Shown here one piece after another: positions 26,663-35,806 of a DNA stretch of 64,000 nucleotides. The translations under genes were made by a program, and so were the position numbers. Source of the stretch: VKMB-3413 sp041027365 (GTDB lineage Bacteria; Pseudomonadota; Alphaproteobacteria; Rhizobiales; Rhizobiaceae); contig NZ_JBFTEH010000010.1 in the NCBI RefSeq assembly GCF_041027365.1, positions 122,661-186,660 on the forward strand, given 5' to 3'. Positions within the stretch are counted from its first letter, which is position 1, and every line of letters begins with the position of its first letter. The notes under the pieces were generated by a model that was not told the DNA's origin, searched no databases, and saw only the letters and a list, made by a program, of their open reading frames with translations.

Positions 26663-27520
26663 ATGTTCTATCTCGACAAGCGACTTCAGTATCCGGTGAA
26701 GGTGGAGAACCCGGACCCGCAGTTCGCGCGCATGCTCCAGCAGGCGATCGGCGGCATCGAGGGCGAGATCCGCGTCTGCATGCAGTACTTCTTCCAGGGT
26801 TGGGGCGCGCGCGGCCCGACGCCGAAATACCGCGACATGCTCCTCAACACGGCGACCGAGGAGATGGGCCATGTCGAGATGCTCGCGACCGCCGTCGCGA
26901 TGAACCTCGAAAAGGCGCAGACCTCGCTGCAGGAAGAGGGCGCCGCCGATGCGGTGGTCGGCGCGGTGATGGGCGGCGAGAAGCCGCGCCACGTCATCGA
27001 GGGCATGCTGCATCGCCACGTGCTGTCGACCGGCATGGCGGCCTATCCCGCCAATTCCGACGGCGTGCCGTTCGACATGTCGCACATCTATGCCAGCGGC
27101 AATCTCGCCGCCGACATGTACTGCAACGTCGCGGCGGAGAGCACCGGCCGCGTCCTCGCCGTGCGCCTCTACAACGCCGCGCACGACAAGGGCATGAAGG
27201 ACATGCTGCACTTCATGATCGCCCGCGACACCATGCACCAGCAGCAGTGGCTGGCGGTGATCGAGGAACTCGGCGGCCACAAGGGCACGCTGCCGATCCC
27301 CAACTCCTTCCCGCAGGAGATGGAAGACCAGGAGCACAGCTACGACTTCTTCGGCTCCGCCGCCGACGGCTCGATGCCGCCCGCCGGCCGCTGGACGGAA
27401 GGCCCCTCGCTCGACGGCAGGGGCAACTTCACCGTGTTCCAGAACAAGCCGCTCGGCGAGGAGCCGAACCTCGGCCCGGCGCGTCCGGACAGTGGTGCGC
27501 AGAGTGAGCAGATCGGCTAA
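26663..27520 (+). CDS. Manganese (non-haem) catalase
   Basis: 285 residues from ATG 26663. Four-helix dimanganese protein that disproportionates hydrogen peroxide in the cytoplasm. Ligands are visible: Glu in GGIEGEIRVCMQYF, Glu-x-x-His in TEEMGHVEML, Glu in NVAAESTGRVL, and His in RDTMHQQQWL. The C-terminal part (ENVHSYDFFG-like region, here EHSYDFFGSAADGS) is typical. Length fits the family (about 280-300). Expression is probably controlled by the CsoR-family repressor encoded 103 bases downstream, through the operator at 26590-26606. Confidence 0.95.
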   Translation: MFYLDKRLQYPVKVENPDPQFARMLQQAIGGIEGEIRVCMQYFFQGWGARGPTPKYRDMLLNTATEEMGHVEMLATAVAMNLEKAQTSLQEEGAADAVVGAVMGGEKPRHVIEGMLHRHVLSTGMAAYPANSDGVPFDMSHIYASGNLAADMYCNVAAESTGRVLAVRLYNAAHDKGMKDMLHFMIARDTMHQQQWLAVIEELGGHKGTLPIPNSFPQEMEDQEHSYDFFGSAADGSMPPAGRWTEGPSLDGRGNFTVFQNKPLGEEPNLGPARPDSGAQSEQIG

Positions 27521-27623
27521 GGCATGAAGCGCGGGTCTCGTGGCGAAAGCGGGGCCCGCGCCATCGACAGGCCGGCGATCCCTTCGACGACGATCCGGCG
27601 GGGTGCGGCGCGGCCGCGCGCCA

Positions 27624-27953
27624 GTGACGGAGAGGGTCTTGGACGGCGAGATCAAGGACGACCGGATCGAGCTCCGGCGCACGGAGGACGAGAAGCGTCC
27701 CCTGCTGCAGCGGCTGAAGCGCATTGAGGGCCAGGTGCGCGGCCTCCAGAACATGATCGCCGAGGACCGCTACTGCCTCGACGAGGTCCAGCAGATCAAC
27801 GCCATGACCGCAGCGCTGCGCGAGGTGGCGCTGCTGATCATTTCCCAGCACGTGTCCTGCGGCATCCACATCGCCGTCGAGGACGACCACAGGGAACTCG
27901 CGGTCGAGGACGTCATGCGCGTGCTGCGCTCGGCCATGCGTCCGGGCGGCTGA
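27624..27953 (+). CDS. CsoR/RcnR/FrmR-family metal- or formaldehyde/thiol-responsive repressor
   Basis: 109 residues from a GTG at 27624, the best available start. All-helical DUF156 fold: LLQRLKRIEGQVRGLQNMIAED, then YCLDEVQQINAMTAAL and LLIISQHVSCGIHI. Numbered from this start, Cys51 and His76 align with the first two CsoR ligands (spacing of 25), but the next Cys is at 79, one residue closer than in CsoR. The sensed ligand is therefore uncertain (Cu, Ni, Mn, formaldehyde or reactive sulfur). It follows the manganese catalase on the same strand and probably binds the ATACCC-N5-GGGTAT operator. Confidence 0.85.
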   Translation: MTERVLDGEIKDDRIELRRTEDEKRPLLQRLKRIEGQVRGLQNMIAEDRYCLDEVQQINAMTAALREVALLIISQHVSCGIHIAVEDDHRELAVEDVMRVLRSAMRPGG

Positions 27954-28087
27954 CCCCGCCGTTCGCCCCCTCACCGGAATGCGGGCGCCTCGCGTGTGCT
28001 CAACTTTGCGTGTGCGGGGCGCGCCGGCAGGCCGGCGCGGTCCCTGCAGACGGGGAGGCCGGGCATACGGGGTCGCCACGATGTTGT

Positions 28088-28103
28088 TTGACGTTTACGT
28101 AAG
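28088..28103 (+). promoter_or_regulatory. ACGT-N2-ACGT imperfect palindrome upstream of fadE (LiuR-like)
   Basis: TTGACGTTTACGTAAG, two ACGT half sites separated by two bases. This resembles operators of MerR-type LiuR regulators of acyl-CoA and branched-chain degradation genes in proteobacteria. It is 84 bases before the fadE ATG. Assignment is from memory of the motif and is tentative. Confidence 0.4.
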
Positions 28104-28187
28104 AGTTGGTCATTCTCCCGCCGCGGCGGTGGAAACAATCCGCCTGATCCTAGATTCGCCCGCAAGGGTGCCAAGCGGAGCCAACCC

Positions 28188-30467
28188 ATGTCCTTTCGCA
28201 GGGAAAAGCTGACCCGGCCGATCTATCGCTGGGCGAAGACGGTCATGCCGCCGATTTCCGAGACCGAGCGCGAGGCGATCGGCGCCGGCACGGTGTGGTG
28301 GGACGGCGAGCTGTTCACCGGCAACCCGGACTGGGACAAGCTCCTCGCCATGCCGCCGGCGCGGCTGACGCCGGAGGAGCAGGCCTTCATGGACGGGCCG
28401 GTGAACCGGCTCTGCGCCATGGTCGACGACTGGAAGATCGCCAATGTCGATCACGATCTTCCCGCGGCGGTCTGGGACTTCCTGCGGCGCGAGAAATTCT
28501 TCGGCATGATCATTCCGAAGAAGTACGGCGGGCTAGGCTTCTCCAACGCTGCCCATTCGGAGGTGGTGCGCAAGGTCTCCTCCTGTTCGGTCGTCGCCGG
28601 CGTCACGGTGATGGTGCCGAACTCGCTCGGGCCCGGCGAGCTGATGCTGCATTTCGGCACCGAGGAGCAGTGCGACTACTGGCTGCCGCGGCTCGCCGAC
28701 GGGCGCGAGATCCCCTGCTTCGGCCTGACCTCGCCGGATGCCGGCTCCGACGCCGCGGCGATGACCGATACCGGCATCGTCGAATATGGCGAGCACGAGG
28801 GCGAACGGGTGCTCGGCATCCGTCTCAACTTCCACAAGCGCTACATCACGCTCGGCCCGATCGCGACGGTGATGGGGCTCGCCTTCAAGATGTACGACCC
28901 CGAGAACCATCTCGGGCGCGGCGAGAATCTCGGCATCACCGTCGCGCTGCTGCCGACCTCGACCCCGGGCGTCCGTCATGGCGACCGGCACATCCCGCAG
29001 ATGACCTATTTCCAGAACGGGCCGCTGACGGGCGAGGACGTGTTCATCCCGATGGACTGGATCCTCGGCGGCGAGAAGCAGATCGGCCAGGGCTGGACCA
29101 TGCTGATGACGGCGCTCGCGGCCGGTCGCTCGATCTCGCTGCCCTCCCAGTCGTCCGCCTCGGCGGCGATGTGCGCCCGCGTCACCGGCGCCTATGCGCG
29201 GGTGCGCACGCAGTTCAACGTGCCGATCTCGCTGTTCGAGGGCATCCAGCAGCCGCTCGCCGACATCACCGCCAACGCCTATCTCGTCGACGCCGCGCGC
29301 CGGCTGACGGTCGCCGCGCTCGACGAGGGCCATCGCCCCTCGGTGATCTCGGCGATCATGAAGGCGCACGCCACCTACCGCATGCGCGAGTCGATCGAGC
29401 GCGCCATGGACATCCACGGCGGCAAGGCGATCATCGACGGGCCGAAGAACTACATGGGCCAGGCCTACCGCGCCGTGCCGATCGGCATCACCGTCGAGGG
29501 CGCCAACATCCTCACCCGCAGCCTGATGATCTTCGGCCAGGGCGCGATCCGCGCCCATCCCTACATGCTGAAGGAGATGGAGGCGCTCTCCGAGACCAAC
29601 CGGGAGAAGGGCCTCGCCGACTTCGACAAGCATTTCTGGGCGCATGTCGGCCACGCCGTGACGAACACGGTGCGTGCCTTCGTGCGCGGCTGGACGGGCG
29701 GCATGGCGGCGCCGGCGCCGAAGAACGCCGCCTTCACCAGCCATTGGCGGCAGCTGTCGCGCTACGCCTCGGCCTTCGCGCTCCTCGCCGACCTGTCGCT
29801 CCTGACGCTCGGCGGTGCGCTGAAGCGCAAGGAGATGCTGTCGGCCCGGCTCGGGGACATCCTCTCGGAACTCTACCTGCTCGGTGCGGTGCTGAAGCGC
29901 TTCGAGGTGGAGGGGCGGCCGGAGGCCGACCGGCCGCTGATCGAATACATCATGGAGAAGGGCTACTGCCGCCTCGCGCTCGCCTTCACCGGCGTGCTCG
30001 ACAACCTGCCCTCGCGCTTCGCGGCCGGCTTCGTCCGCTTCGTCGCCTTCCCGCTGGGCGTGCCCTATCAGGAGCCGTCGGACGAGCTGATGGGCGAGGT
30101 CGCGTCGATCATCACCCGCGCCTCCTCGCAGCGCGACCGGCTGACGCCCGACCTCTATCTCGGCGAGGGCCGCGACGACCATCCGGTGCGGGACCTCGAA
30201 CACGCCTTCGAACTGGTCAATGCGGCAGCGCCGATCGAGAAGAAGATGCGCGAGGCGAAGGTCCGCGATCCGCAGGCCGCGCGCGACGCCGGCGTCATCA
30301 CCGCCGCCGAGTTCGACCAACTGGCGGAGGTCAAGGTGGCGGTCGCCAAGGTCGTGGCGGTCGACGCCTTCCCCGGCGCGGATATATCCCCGATCGCGTC
30401 CCAGCACGATCGCCGCGATCGGCAGGCGCAGGGAACCGAGGAAGCTTCCAGGGAGGCGGCGGAGTAG
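28188..30467 (+). CDS. fadE: Acyl-CoA dehydrogenase, FadE type with DUF1974 C-terminal domain
   Basis: 759 residues, close to the family (about 760-815). The protein oxidises acyl-CoA to trans-2-enoyl-CoA with FAD. The dehydrogenase core includes FFGMIIPKKYGGLGFSNAAH, FGLTSPDAGSDAAAMTD and the region with the presumed catalytic Glu, TVEGANILTRSLMIFGQGA; the C-terminal about 250 residues are the DUF1974 domain unique to FadE. A short Glu/Arg-rich tail follows. It is the first gene of fadE-fadA-fadB, with three bases between stop and the next ATG. A LiuR-like palindrome lies upstream. Confidence 0.95.
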   Translation: MSFRREKLTRPIYRWAKTVMPPISETEREAIGAGTVWWDGELFTGNPDWDKLLAMPPARLTPEEQAFMDGPVNRLCAMVDDWKIANVDHDLPAAVWDFLRREKFFGMIIPKKYGGLGFSNAAHSEVVRKVSSCSVVAGVTVMVPNSLGPGELMLHFGTEEQCDYWLPRLADGREIPCFGLTSPDAGSDAAAMTDTGIVEYGEHEGERVLGIRLNFHKRYITLGPIATVMGLAFKMYDPENHLGRGENLGITVALLPTSTPGVRHGDRHIPQMTYFQNGPLTGEDVFIPMDWILGGEKQIGQGWTMLMTALAAGRSISLPSQSSASAAMCARVTGAYARVRTQFNVPISLFEGIQQPLADITANAYLVDAARRLTVAALDEGHRPSVISAIMKAHATYRMRESIERAMDIHGGKAIIDGPKNYMGQAYRAVPIGITVEGANILTRSLMIFGQGAIRAHPYMLKEMEALSETNREKGLADFDKHFWAHVGHAVTNTVRAFVRGWTGGMAAPAPKNAAFTSHWRQLSRYASAFALLADLSLLTLGGALKRKEMLSARLGDILSELYLLGAVLKRFEVEGRPEADRPLIEYIMEKGYCRLALAFTGVLDNLPSRFAAGFVRFVAFPLGVPYQEPSDELMGEVASIITRASSQRDRLTPDLYLGEGRDDHPVRDLEHAFELVNAAAPIEKKMREAKVRDPQAARDAGVITAAEFDQLAEVKVAVAKVVAVDAFPGADISPIASQHDRRDRQAQGTEEASREAAE

Positions 30468-30470
30468 CGA

Positions 30471-31754
30471 ATGACGCGTCCGGTCTATCTCGTCGACGGC
30501 GCCAGGACGCCGTTCATCAAGGCGCGCGGCAAGCCGGGCCCGTTCACCCCCGTCGATCTCGCCGTCCAGTGCGGGCGGCCGCTCCTGATGCGGCAGGCCT
30601 TCGGGCCGGATGCGATCGACCTCGTGATCCTCGGCTGCGTCAACGTCATCGCCGACGAGATGAACCCGGCCCGCGTCGCCGCGCTCCGCCTCGGCCTCTC
30701 CGACGAGACGCCGGCCTTCACCGTCCAGATCAACTGCGGCTCCGGCATGCAGTCGATCGACACCGCCTACCGCACCATCGAGAACGGTCAGGCGGAGGTG
30801 GTGCTGGCCGGCGGCGCCGAGGCGCTGAGCCACTCGCCGCTGATCCTGCGGAAGGGCGCGGTCAGCTGGTTCGCCGAGCTGAACGGCGCGCGGACGACGA
30901 GCGCCCGGCTGAAGGCCTTCACCGGCCTTCGCCCGGAGTTCCTGAAGCCGATGATCGGGCTCGAGCGGGGCCTGACCGACCCGATCACCGAGCTGAACAT
31001 GGGCCAGACCGCCGAGGTGCTGGCGCATCTCTTCGATATCTCGCGGCGCGAGGCGGACGCTTATGCCGCCGAGAGCCACGACCGGCTCGACCGTGCCACC
31101 AGGGAAGGCTGGCTGAAGGACGAGATGCTGCCGGCCTTCTCGCGCCGCGGCGAGGTCTTCGACCATGACGACGGCGTGCGGCCGGGCTCGACGGTGAAGT
31201 CCCTCGGAAAGCTGAAGCCGGTGTTCGAGCGGCCGTTCGGCAAGGTGACGGCCGGCAACGCCTCGCAGATCACCGACGGCGCCTCCTGGACGATCCTCGC
31301 CTCGGAGGAGGCCGTCGAGAAACACGGCATGCAGCCGATCGCGAAGATCGTGGATTCCCATTGGGGCGCGCTCGACCCGTCGATCATGGGGCTCGGCCCG
31401 GTGGTCTCGGCCGCGCCGATCCTGAAGCGGCAGGACATGGGCGTCTCCGACGTCGAGCTGTGGGAGCTGAACGAGGCCTTCGCGGCCCAGGTCCTCGCCT
31501 GTGTCGCCGCGCTGGACGATCCCGCCGTCGCCGACGGCGTGCTCGGTCTCGACGGGCGGGGCGGGCGGATCGACCACGCGGCGCTCAACGTCGACGGCGG
31601 CGCGATCGCACTCGGCCATCCCGTCGGCACCAGCGGCAACCGCATCACGCTCCACCTCGCCAACGCCATGAAGCGTCTCGGCAAGAGGCGCGGCATCGCC
31701 ACCGAATGCATCGGCGGCGGCCAGGGCGGCGCCATGCTGCTGGAAGCCGCCTGA
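30471..31754 (+). CDS. fadA: Acetyl-CoA C-acyltransferase (beta-oxidation thiolase)
   Basis: 427 residues. Thiolase that cleaves 3-ketoacyl-CoA to acetyl-CoA plus a shortened acyl-CoA. The nucleophilic Cys is in QINCGSGMQSIDTAYR, the His in LGHPVGTSGNRITL, and the second Cys in ATECIGGGQGGAML. LWELNEAFAAQVLACVAALD is the expected subdomain. Slightly longer than standard FadA (about 390), nearer the FadI form (about 430). It sits between fadE and the multifunctional fadB/fadJ-like gene, so the operon encodes the whole spiral. Confidence 0.95.
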   Translation: MTRPVYLVDGARTPFIKARGKPGPFTPVDLAVQCGRPLLMRQAFGPDAIDLVILGCVNVIADEMNPARVAALRLGLSDETPAFTVQINCGSGMQSIDTAYRTIENGQAEVVLAGGAEALSHSPLILRKGAVSWFAELNGARTTSARLKAFTGLRPEFLKPMIGLERGLTDPITELNMGQTAEVLAHLFDISRREADAYAAESHDRLDRATREGWLKDEMLPAFSRRGEVFDHDDGVRPGSTVKSLGKLKPVFERPFGKVTAGNASQITDGASWTILASEEAVEKHGMQPIAKIVDSHWGALDPSIMGLGPVVSAAPILKRQDMGVSDVELWELNEAFAAQVLACVAALDDPAVADGVLGLDGRGGRIDHAALNVDGGAIALGHPVGTSGNRITLHLANAMKRLGKRRGIATECIGGGQGGAMLLEAA

Positions 31755-31866
31755 GGCTCCGGCCTCGCGACGCCGGCGGCCAGCCTTTGCGCCGCGACTG
31801 ATATCCATGTCCCGTGGGAGCCGATCGCGGCTCCCACCCCGCCGCAGACAGACGAGACTACGACCC

Positions 31867-33966
31867 ATGGGCAGAATGCTGAACGCGCTTTCCGACCGGA
31901 CCCTCGAACTCGGCCCGGCCCGCAATGTCGAGCGTGAGGGGAACTGGCGCGTCGCCACGGACGAGGACTACGTCACCTGGCTGGTGCTCGACCGGCCGGA
32001 CATGTCGGTCAACACGATCGATCGCAGCGTCATGGAAGAACTCGCGGTCCATGTCGACCGCATCATCGCCCAGCGGCCCTCGGCCGTCGTCATCCGCTCC
32101 GCCAAGCCGTCGGGCTTTGCGGCCGGCGCCGACATCAAGCAGTTCGTCGGCATCTCGCGCGAGGAGGTCGAGGCGGGCCTGCGCGAGGCGCATGCGGTGC
32201 TCGACCGGCTGGCGAGCCTCGAGACGAAGACGATCGCGATCCTCCACGGCCATTGCCTCGGCGGCGGGCTGGAGATCGCGCTCGCCTGCGACCGGCGCAT
32301 TGCGATCTCCGACGCGAGCCTCGGCTTTCCCGAGGTGATGCTGGGCCTGCATCCCGGCCTCGGCGGCACCTATCGCGCCACGACGATCGCCGATCCGGTC
32401 AAGGCGATGACGATGATGCTCACCGGCCGTTCGATGCGGGCGAAAAAAGCCAAGGCGATCGGCCTCGTCGATGCCGTCGTCGAGGAGCGGCATGTGCGGG
32501 CCGCCGTGCAGGCGGCGCTCTACAACGAGCTGCGGCTGAAGGCCGGCAGCATCAGCAGCCAGGCCTTCGGTTTCAGGCCGGCGCGCGCCTTCGCCGCCGG
32601 CCAGATGCGCAAGAAGACGGCGGAGAAGGCGCCGAAGGAACATTATCCCGCGCCCTATCGGCTGATCGACCTCTGGGAGAAGCACGGCGGCGACGCCAAG
32701 GCGATGCAGGCGGCGGAGCTGACGAGCTTCGCCGAGCTGATCGAGACCGAGACGGCGCAGAACCTGGTGCGGGTGTTCTTCCTGCGCGAGGCGATGCGCG
32801 CCCTGAAGGACGGCGCCTCGGACATCCGCCGCGTGCATGTCGTCGGCGCCGGCGCGATGGGCGGCGAGATTGCAGCCTGGGCGGCCGCGCAAGGCTTCGA
32901 CGTCACGCTCGGCGACGTCGCGGAGAAGCCGGTCGGAAAAGCCATGGGCGCGGCGACCGAGATGCTGGAGCGTGCCCTGCGCGACCCGTTGAAGGTCCGC
33001 GACGCGCTCGACCGGCTGACCCCCGACTTGCGCGGCTACGGCATCCGCCACGCCGACCTCGTCATCGAGGCGGTGCCGGAGAAGATCGCGCTGAAGCGGA
33101 AGATCTATGCGGAGATCGAGCCGCAGCTGAAGGAGGGGGCGCTGCTGGCGACCAACACCTCCGCCCTGCCGCTGCCGGACCTTGCCGAAGGTCTCGCCGA
33201 TCCCTCGCGCTTCGTCGGCCTGCATTTCTTCAACCCGGTCTCGCGCATGCAGCTGATCGAGATCGTCTCGCACGAGGCGATCGCCCCCGAGACGGCGCGC
33301 CGGGCCATCGCCTTTGCGGTCGAGCTCTCGCGCCTGCCGGCGCCGGTCATGTCGGCGGCGGGCTTCCTGGTGAACCGGGCGCTGACGCCGTACATGGCCG
33401 AGGCGCTGATCATGGTCGACGAGGGCATCCCGAAGGAGCGGATCGACGCGCGGGCCGAAGCGTTCGGCATGCCGATGGGGCCGATCGAGCTGACCGACCA
33501 GGTGGGGCTCGACATCGCGCTGGACGTCGCGACGTCGCTCCGCGCCGATCTCGACACCGAGTTTCCGGAGACGCCGGACTGGCTGAAGAAGATGGTCGAG
33601 GAGGGCAAGCTCGGCCGCAAGACCGGCGCGGGCCTCTACGAATACGACAAGGACGGCAAGTCGAAGAAGCGCAAGCTGGATGCGCTGCCCGACACTGCCA
33701 AGGACGATCCCGATCTTCTCGACCGGATGATCCTGCCGATGCTGAACGCCGTCGTCGCGTGCCTGCGCGAAGGGGTCATCGCGCGCGAGGACATCGCCGA
33801 CGGCGCGATGATCTTCGGCACCGGCTTCGCCCCCTTCCGCGGCGGCCCGATCCACTACGCCAGGACGCGGGGGATCGACGACATCGTCGCCAAGCTGTCG
33901 GCGCTGGAGGAGAAGCACGGCGCCCGGTTCAGGCCGGACGCTGGCTGGGAGCGGCTGAAGGGGTGA
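31867..33966 (+). CDS. fadB: Fatty-acid oxidation multifunctional protein: enoyl-CoA hydratase / 3-hydroxyacyl-CoA dehydrogenase
   Basis: 699 residues from ATG 31867. The N-terminal crotonase part has the oxyanion-hole loop SGFAAGADIKQF and the two catalytic Glu in GGGLEIALACDRR and GFPEVMLGLHPGLGG. The dehydrogenase part begins about residue 320 with the NAD loop VHVVGAGAMGGEIAAW and contains VGLHFFNPVSRMQLIEIV with the catalytic His. A second C-terminal HAD domain ends at the stop. It converts enoyl-CoA to 3-ketoacyl-CoA. It could be named fadJ; subtype cannot be settled here. It follows fadA by 112 bases. Confidence 0.95.
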   Translation: MGRMLNALSDRTLELGPARNVEREGNWRVATDEDYVTWLVLDRPDMSVNTIDRSVMEELAVHVDRIIAQRPSAVVIRSAKPSGFAAGADIKQFVGISREEVEAGLREAHAVLDRLASLETKTIAILHGHCLGGGLEIALACDRRIAISDASLGFPEVMLGLHPGLGGTYRATTIADPVKAMTMMLTGRSMRAKKAKAIGLVDAVVEERHVRAAVQAALYNELRLKAGSISSQAFGFRPARAFAAGQMRKKTAEKAPKEHYPAPYRLIDLWEKHGGDAKAMQAAELTSFAELIETETAQNLVRVFFLREAMRALKDGASDIRRVHVVGAGAMGGEIAAWAAAQGFDVTLGDVAEKPVGKAMGAATEMLERALRDPLKVRDALDRLTPDLRGYGIRHADLVIEAVPEKIALKRKIYAEIEPQLKEGALLATNTSALPLPDLAEGLADPSRFVGLHFFNPVSRMQLIEIVSHEAIAPETARRAIAFAVELSRLPAPVMSAAGFLVNRALTPYMAEALIMVDEGIPKERIDARAEAFGMPMGPIELTDQVGLDIALDVATSLRADLDTEFPETPDWLKKMVEEGKLGRKTGAGLYEYDKDGKSKKRKLDALPDTAKDDPDLLDRMILPMLNAVVACLREGVIAREDIADGAMIFGTGFAPFRGGPIHYARTRGIDDIVAKLSALEEKHGARFRPDAGWERLKG

Positions 33967-34050
33967 GGCGCCGGTCGGTCGACCGCCCACCCCAATTTGG
34001 CCGCAAGCGGGGCGCATCTCGCGGCCGCCTTTCCTCTGGGGGTCACCTCG

Positions 34051-34770
34051 ATGCGCATCGCCCTGTCGCTCGCCGCTCTGCTGCTCGCCGCGAATGCGGC
34101 GACGGCCGGGCCGTCCAAGCTGATCGAGCCGAGCCTGCGACTGCCGCCCTCCGCCACCGGCGGTCAGGTGCGTGTCGCGCTGACGCTCGACGCCTGCGGC
34201 GGCCGGACGGACGACCGCATCCTCTCCGCCCTCGTCGAGAACCGCATCCCGGCGACGATCTTCGCGACCGGCCTGTGGCTGCGGCGCAATCCGGAGGCGG
34301 TCGCGGTGCTGAAGGCGCATCCGGATCTGTTCGAGGTCGAGGACCACGGGGCGCGCCACCTGCCGGCGATCGACCGGCCGCTCCGCGTCTACGGCATCGC
34401 CAGCGCCGGCAGCCCGGAAGCCGTTTCGCAGGAAGTTCTCGGCGGTGCTGAGGCTCTCTCGAAGGCGGGCTTTGCGAAGCCCGGCTGGTTCCGCGGCGCG
34501 ACAGCCAAATACACCCCGACGTCGATCGCCGAGATCCGCAAGCTCGGCTTCCGGGTTGCCGGCTTCTCGCTCAACAGCGACAAAGGCGCGCAGCTGAGCG
34601 CGGCCGCCACGGAGCGGAACGTCGAACGGGCGCGCGACGGCGACGTCCTCATCGCCCATGTGAACCAGCCGACGCGCAGCGCCGGAGCGGGGCTCGTGAA
34701 GGGGCTGCTGGCCCTGAAGGCGCGGGGCGTCACGTTCGTGCGGCTGGCCGATGCCGAGGGCAATGTCTGA
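34051..34770 (+). CDS. Exported polysaccharide deacetylase-like (NodB fold) protein
   Basis: 239 residues from ATG 34051 (the open frame extends 18 codons further). A signal peptide (about 1-20, ending ANAATA) precedes a NodB-homology domain: VALTLDACGGRTDDRILSA for the first motif, where the usual TFDD reads LDACG, and VEDHGARHLPAID with the His-x3-His metal pair. WFRGATAKYTPTS and GDVLIAHVNQP correspond to motifs 3 to 5. The altered first motif leaves activity uncertain; related proteins act on chitooligomers, peptidoglycan or polyamine-type amides. It is downstream of fadB by 84 bases. Confidence 0.82.
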   Translation: MRIALSLAALLLAANAATAGPSKLIEPSLRLPPSATGGQVRVALTLDACGGRTDDRILSALVENRIPATIFATGLWLRRNPEAVAVLKAHPDLFEVEDHGARHLPAIDRPLRVYGIASAGSPEAVSQEVLGGAEALSKAGFAKPGWFRGATAKYTPTSIAEIRKLGFRVAGFSLNSDKGAQLSAAATERNVERARDGDVLIAHVNQPTRSAGAGLVKGLLALKARGVTFVRLADAEGNV

Positions 34771-34820
34771 GCTTCGCGCTGCCCTCTGGCTCGCCCGCAC
34801 GCGGCGGGTTTAGCCGCAGG

Positions 34821-35663
34821 TCAGGCCGAGACGCACTCGTAGTCCTGCTCGCCGAGGCCGGTGCCGCCGAGGCGGATGCGGTCGCCCGCCTTGAGGAAGC
34901 GCGGCGGGTCGAAGGAGAGGCCGACGCCGCCTGGCGTACCGGTCAGTATGATGTCCCCCGGCTCCAGCCGCATGAAGCGCGAAACGTAGGAGATGAGGTA
35001 GGGGACCTTGAAGATCATGCCGCCGGCGCTCGCCTGCTGCTGGCGCTCGCCGTTGACGTCGAGCCAGAGTTCCACGGCGTCGAGATCGCGCAGCTCGTCC
35101 GGCGTCACCAGCCAAGGCCCCAGCGGTGCGAAGGTGTCGTGCGACTTGCCCTTGGTCCACTGGCCGCCGCGCTGCAGCTGGAAGGCCCGCTCGGTGAGGT
35201 CGTTGCAGAGCGTGAAGCCGGCGACGCACCGCATCGCGTCCTCCACGCTGACATATTTCGCCACCCGGCCGATGACGATGGCGAGTTCGACGCCCCAGTC
35301 GACGCGGTTGGCGAGCCGCGGCAGCTCGATCGAATCGTTCGGCCCGGAGGCGGCCGAGGCCGCCTTCAGGAAGATCGTCGGCTCGGGATTGATCCGGAAG
35401 CCGGCAAGGCTCGCGGCATCGCGGTAGTTCGGGCCGATGCCGACGATCTTGCCGATCCGGTCGATCGGCTTGCAGAGGCGCGTACCCTTGGGTACGGCCG
35501 GCAGGTCGGAGAGGGTGAGCGAGGCGCATTCGCCGAGGACGTCGGGGTCGAGCGATCCGTCCGAGAGGGCCGGCACGTGGTCCGACAGGTCGCGGATGCC
35601 GCCGTCGGCGTCCACCGCCCCCGGCCGCTCCGAACCCCGCTCGCCGAACCGTACGAATCGCAT
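34821..35663 (-). CDS. Fumarylacetoacetate hydrolase family protein
   Basis: 280 residues, typical of the short FAH family. The metal-binding acidic residues are expected in NRVDWGVELAIVIGR, and the C-terminal block LEPGDIILTGTPGGVGLSFDP followed by RIRLGGTGLGEQ is diagnostic. These enzymes cleave C-C bonds of acylpyruvates or isomerise ketoacids in aromatic, sugar or amino-acid catabolism; the substrate is unknown. It faces the acyl-CoA dehydrogenase across a 143-base divergent promoter with a perfect inverted repeat (35687-35705). Confidence 0.87.
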   Translation of the reverse strand: MRFVRFGERGSERPGAVDADGGIRDLSDHVPALSDGSLDPDVLGECASLTLSDLPAVPKGTRLCKPIDRIGKIVGIGPNYRDAASLAGFRINPEPTIFLKAASAASGPNDSIELPRLANRVDWGVELAIVIGRVAKYVSVEDAMRCVAGFTLCNDLTERAFQLQRGGQWTKGKSHDTFAPLGPWLVTPDELRDLDAVELWLDVNGERQQQASAGGMIFKVPYLISYVSRFMRLEPGDIILTGTPGGVGLSFDPPRFLKAGDRIRLGGTGLGEQDYECVSA

Positions 35664-35686
35664 CGATTGCCTCCCGCATCCAATAT

Positions 35687-35705
35687 CGCTGGAATGGCTC
35701 CAGCG
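35687..35705. promoter_or_regulatory. Perfect inverted repeat in divergent FAH / acyl-CoA dehydrogenase promoter
   Basis: CGCTGGA, five bases (ATGGC), TCCAGCG, a perfect 7-base inverted repeat. It is 24 bases from the FAH start and about 100 bases from the dehydrogenase start. A dimeric repressor or activator could bind here and control both directions. No local regulator gene is obvious. Confidence 0.45.
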
Positions 35706-35806
35706 AGGCTTCGGTTCCTTGCCCTTCGGCGACGGTCCGTTAAGCTGGGCGGCAAGTCGTGCCGCCGCCGCGAAGGCGGCCGAGCCATGCCGGAGGAGAA
35801 TCCCGA

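Noticed and set aside
27979..28212. 77-codon plus-strand frame between the CsoR-like gene and fadE
   Set aside because: Overlaps the fadE start and promoter motif, no family character.
28533..31958. A frame open for over 1100 codons antisense to fadE and fadA
   Set aside because: Same composition artefact; both sense genes have complete catalytic motifs.
31858..34800. Long open frame antisense to fadB
   Set aside because: Composition shadow, no recognisable motif, crosses two real genes.
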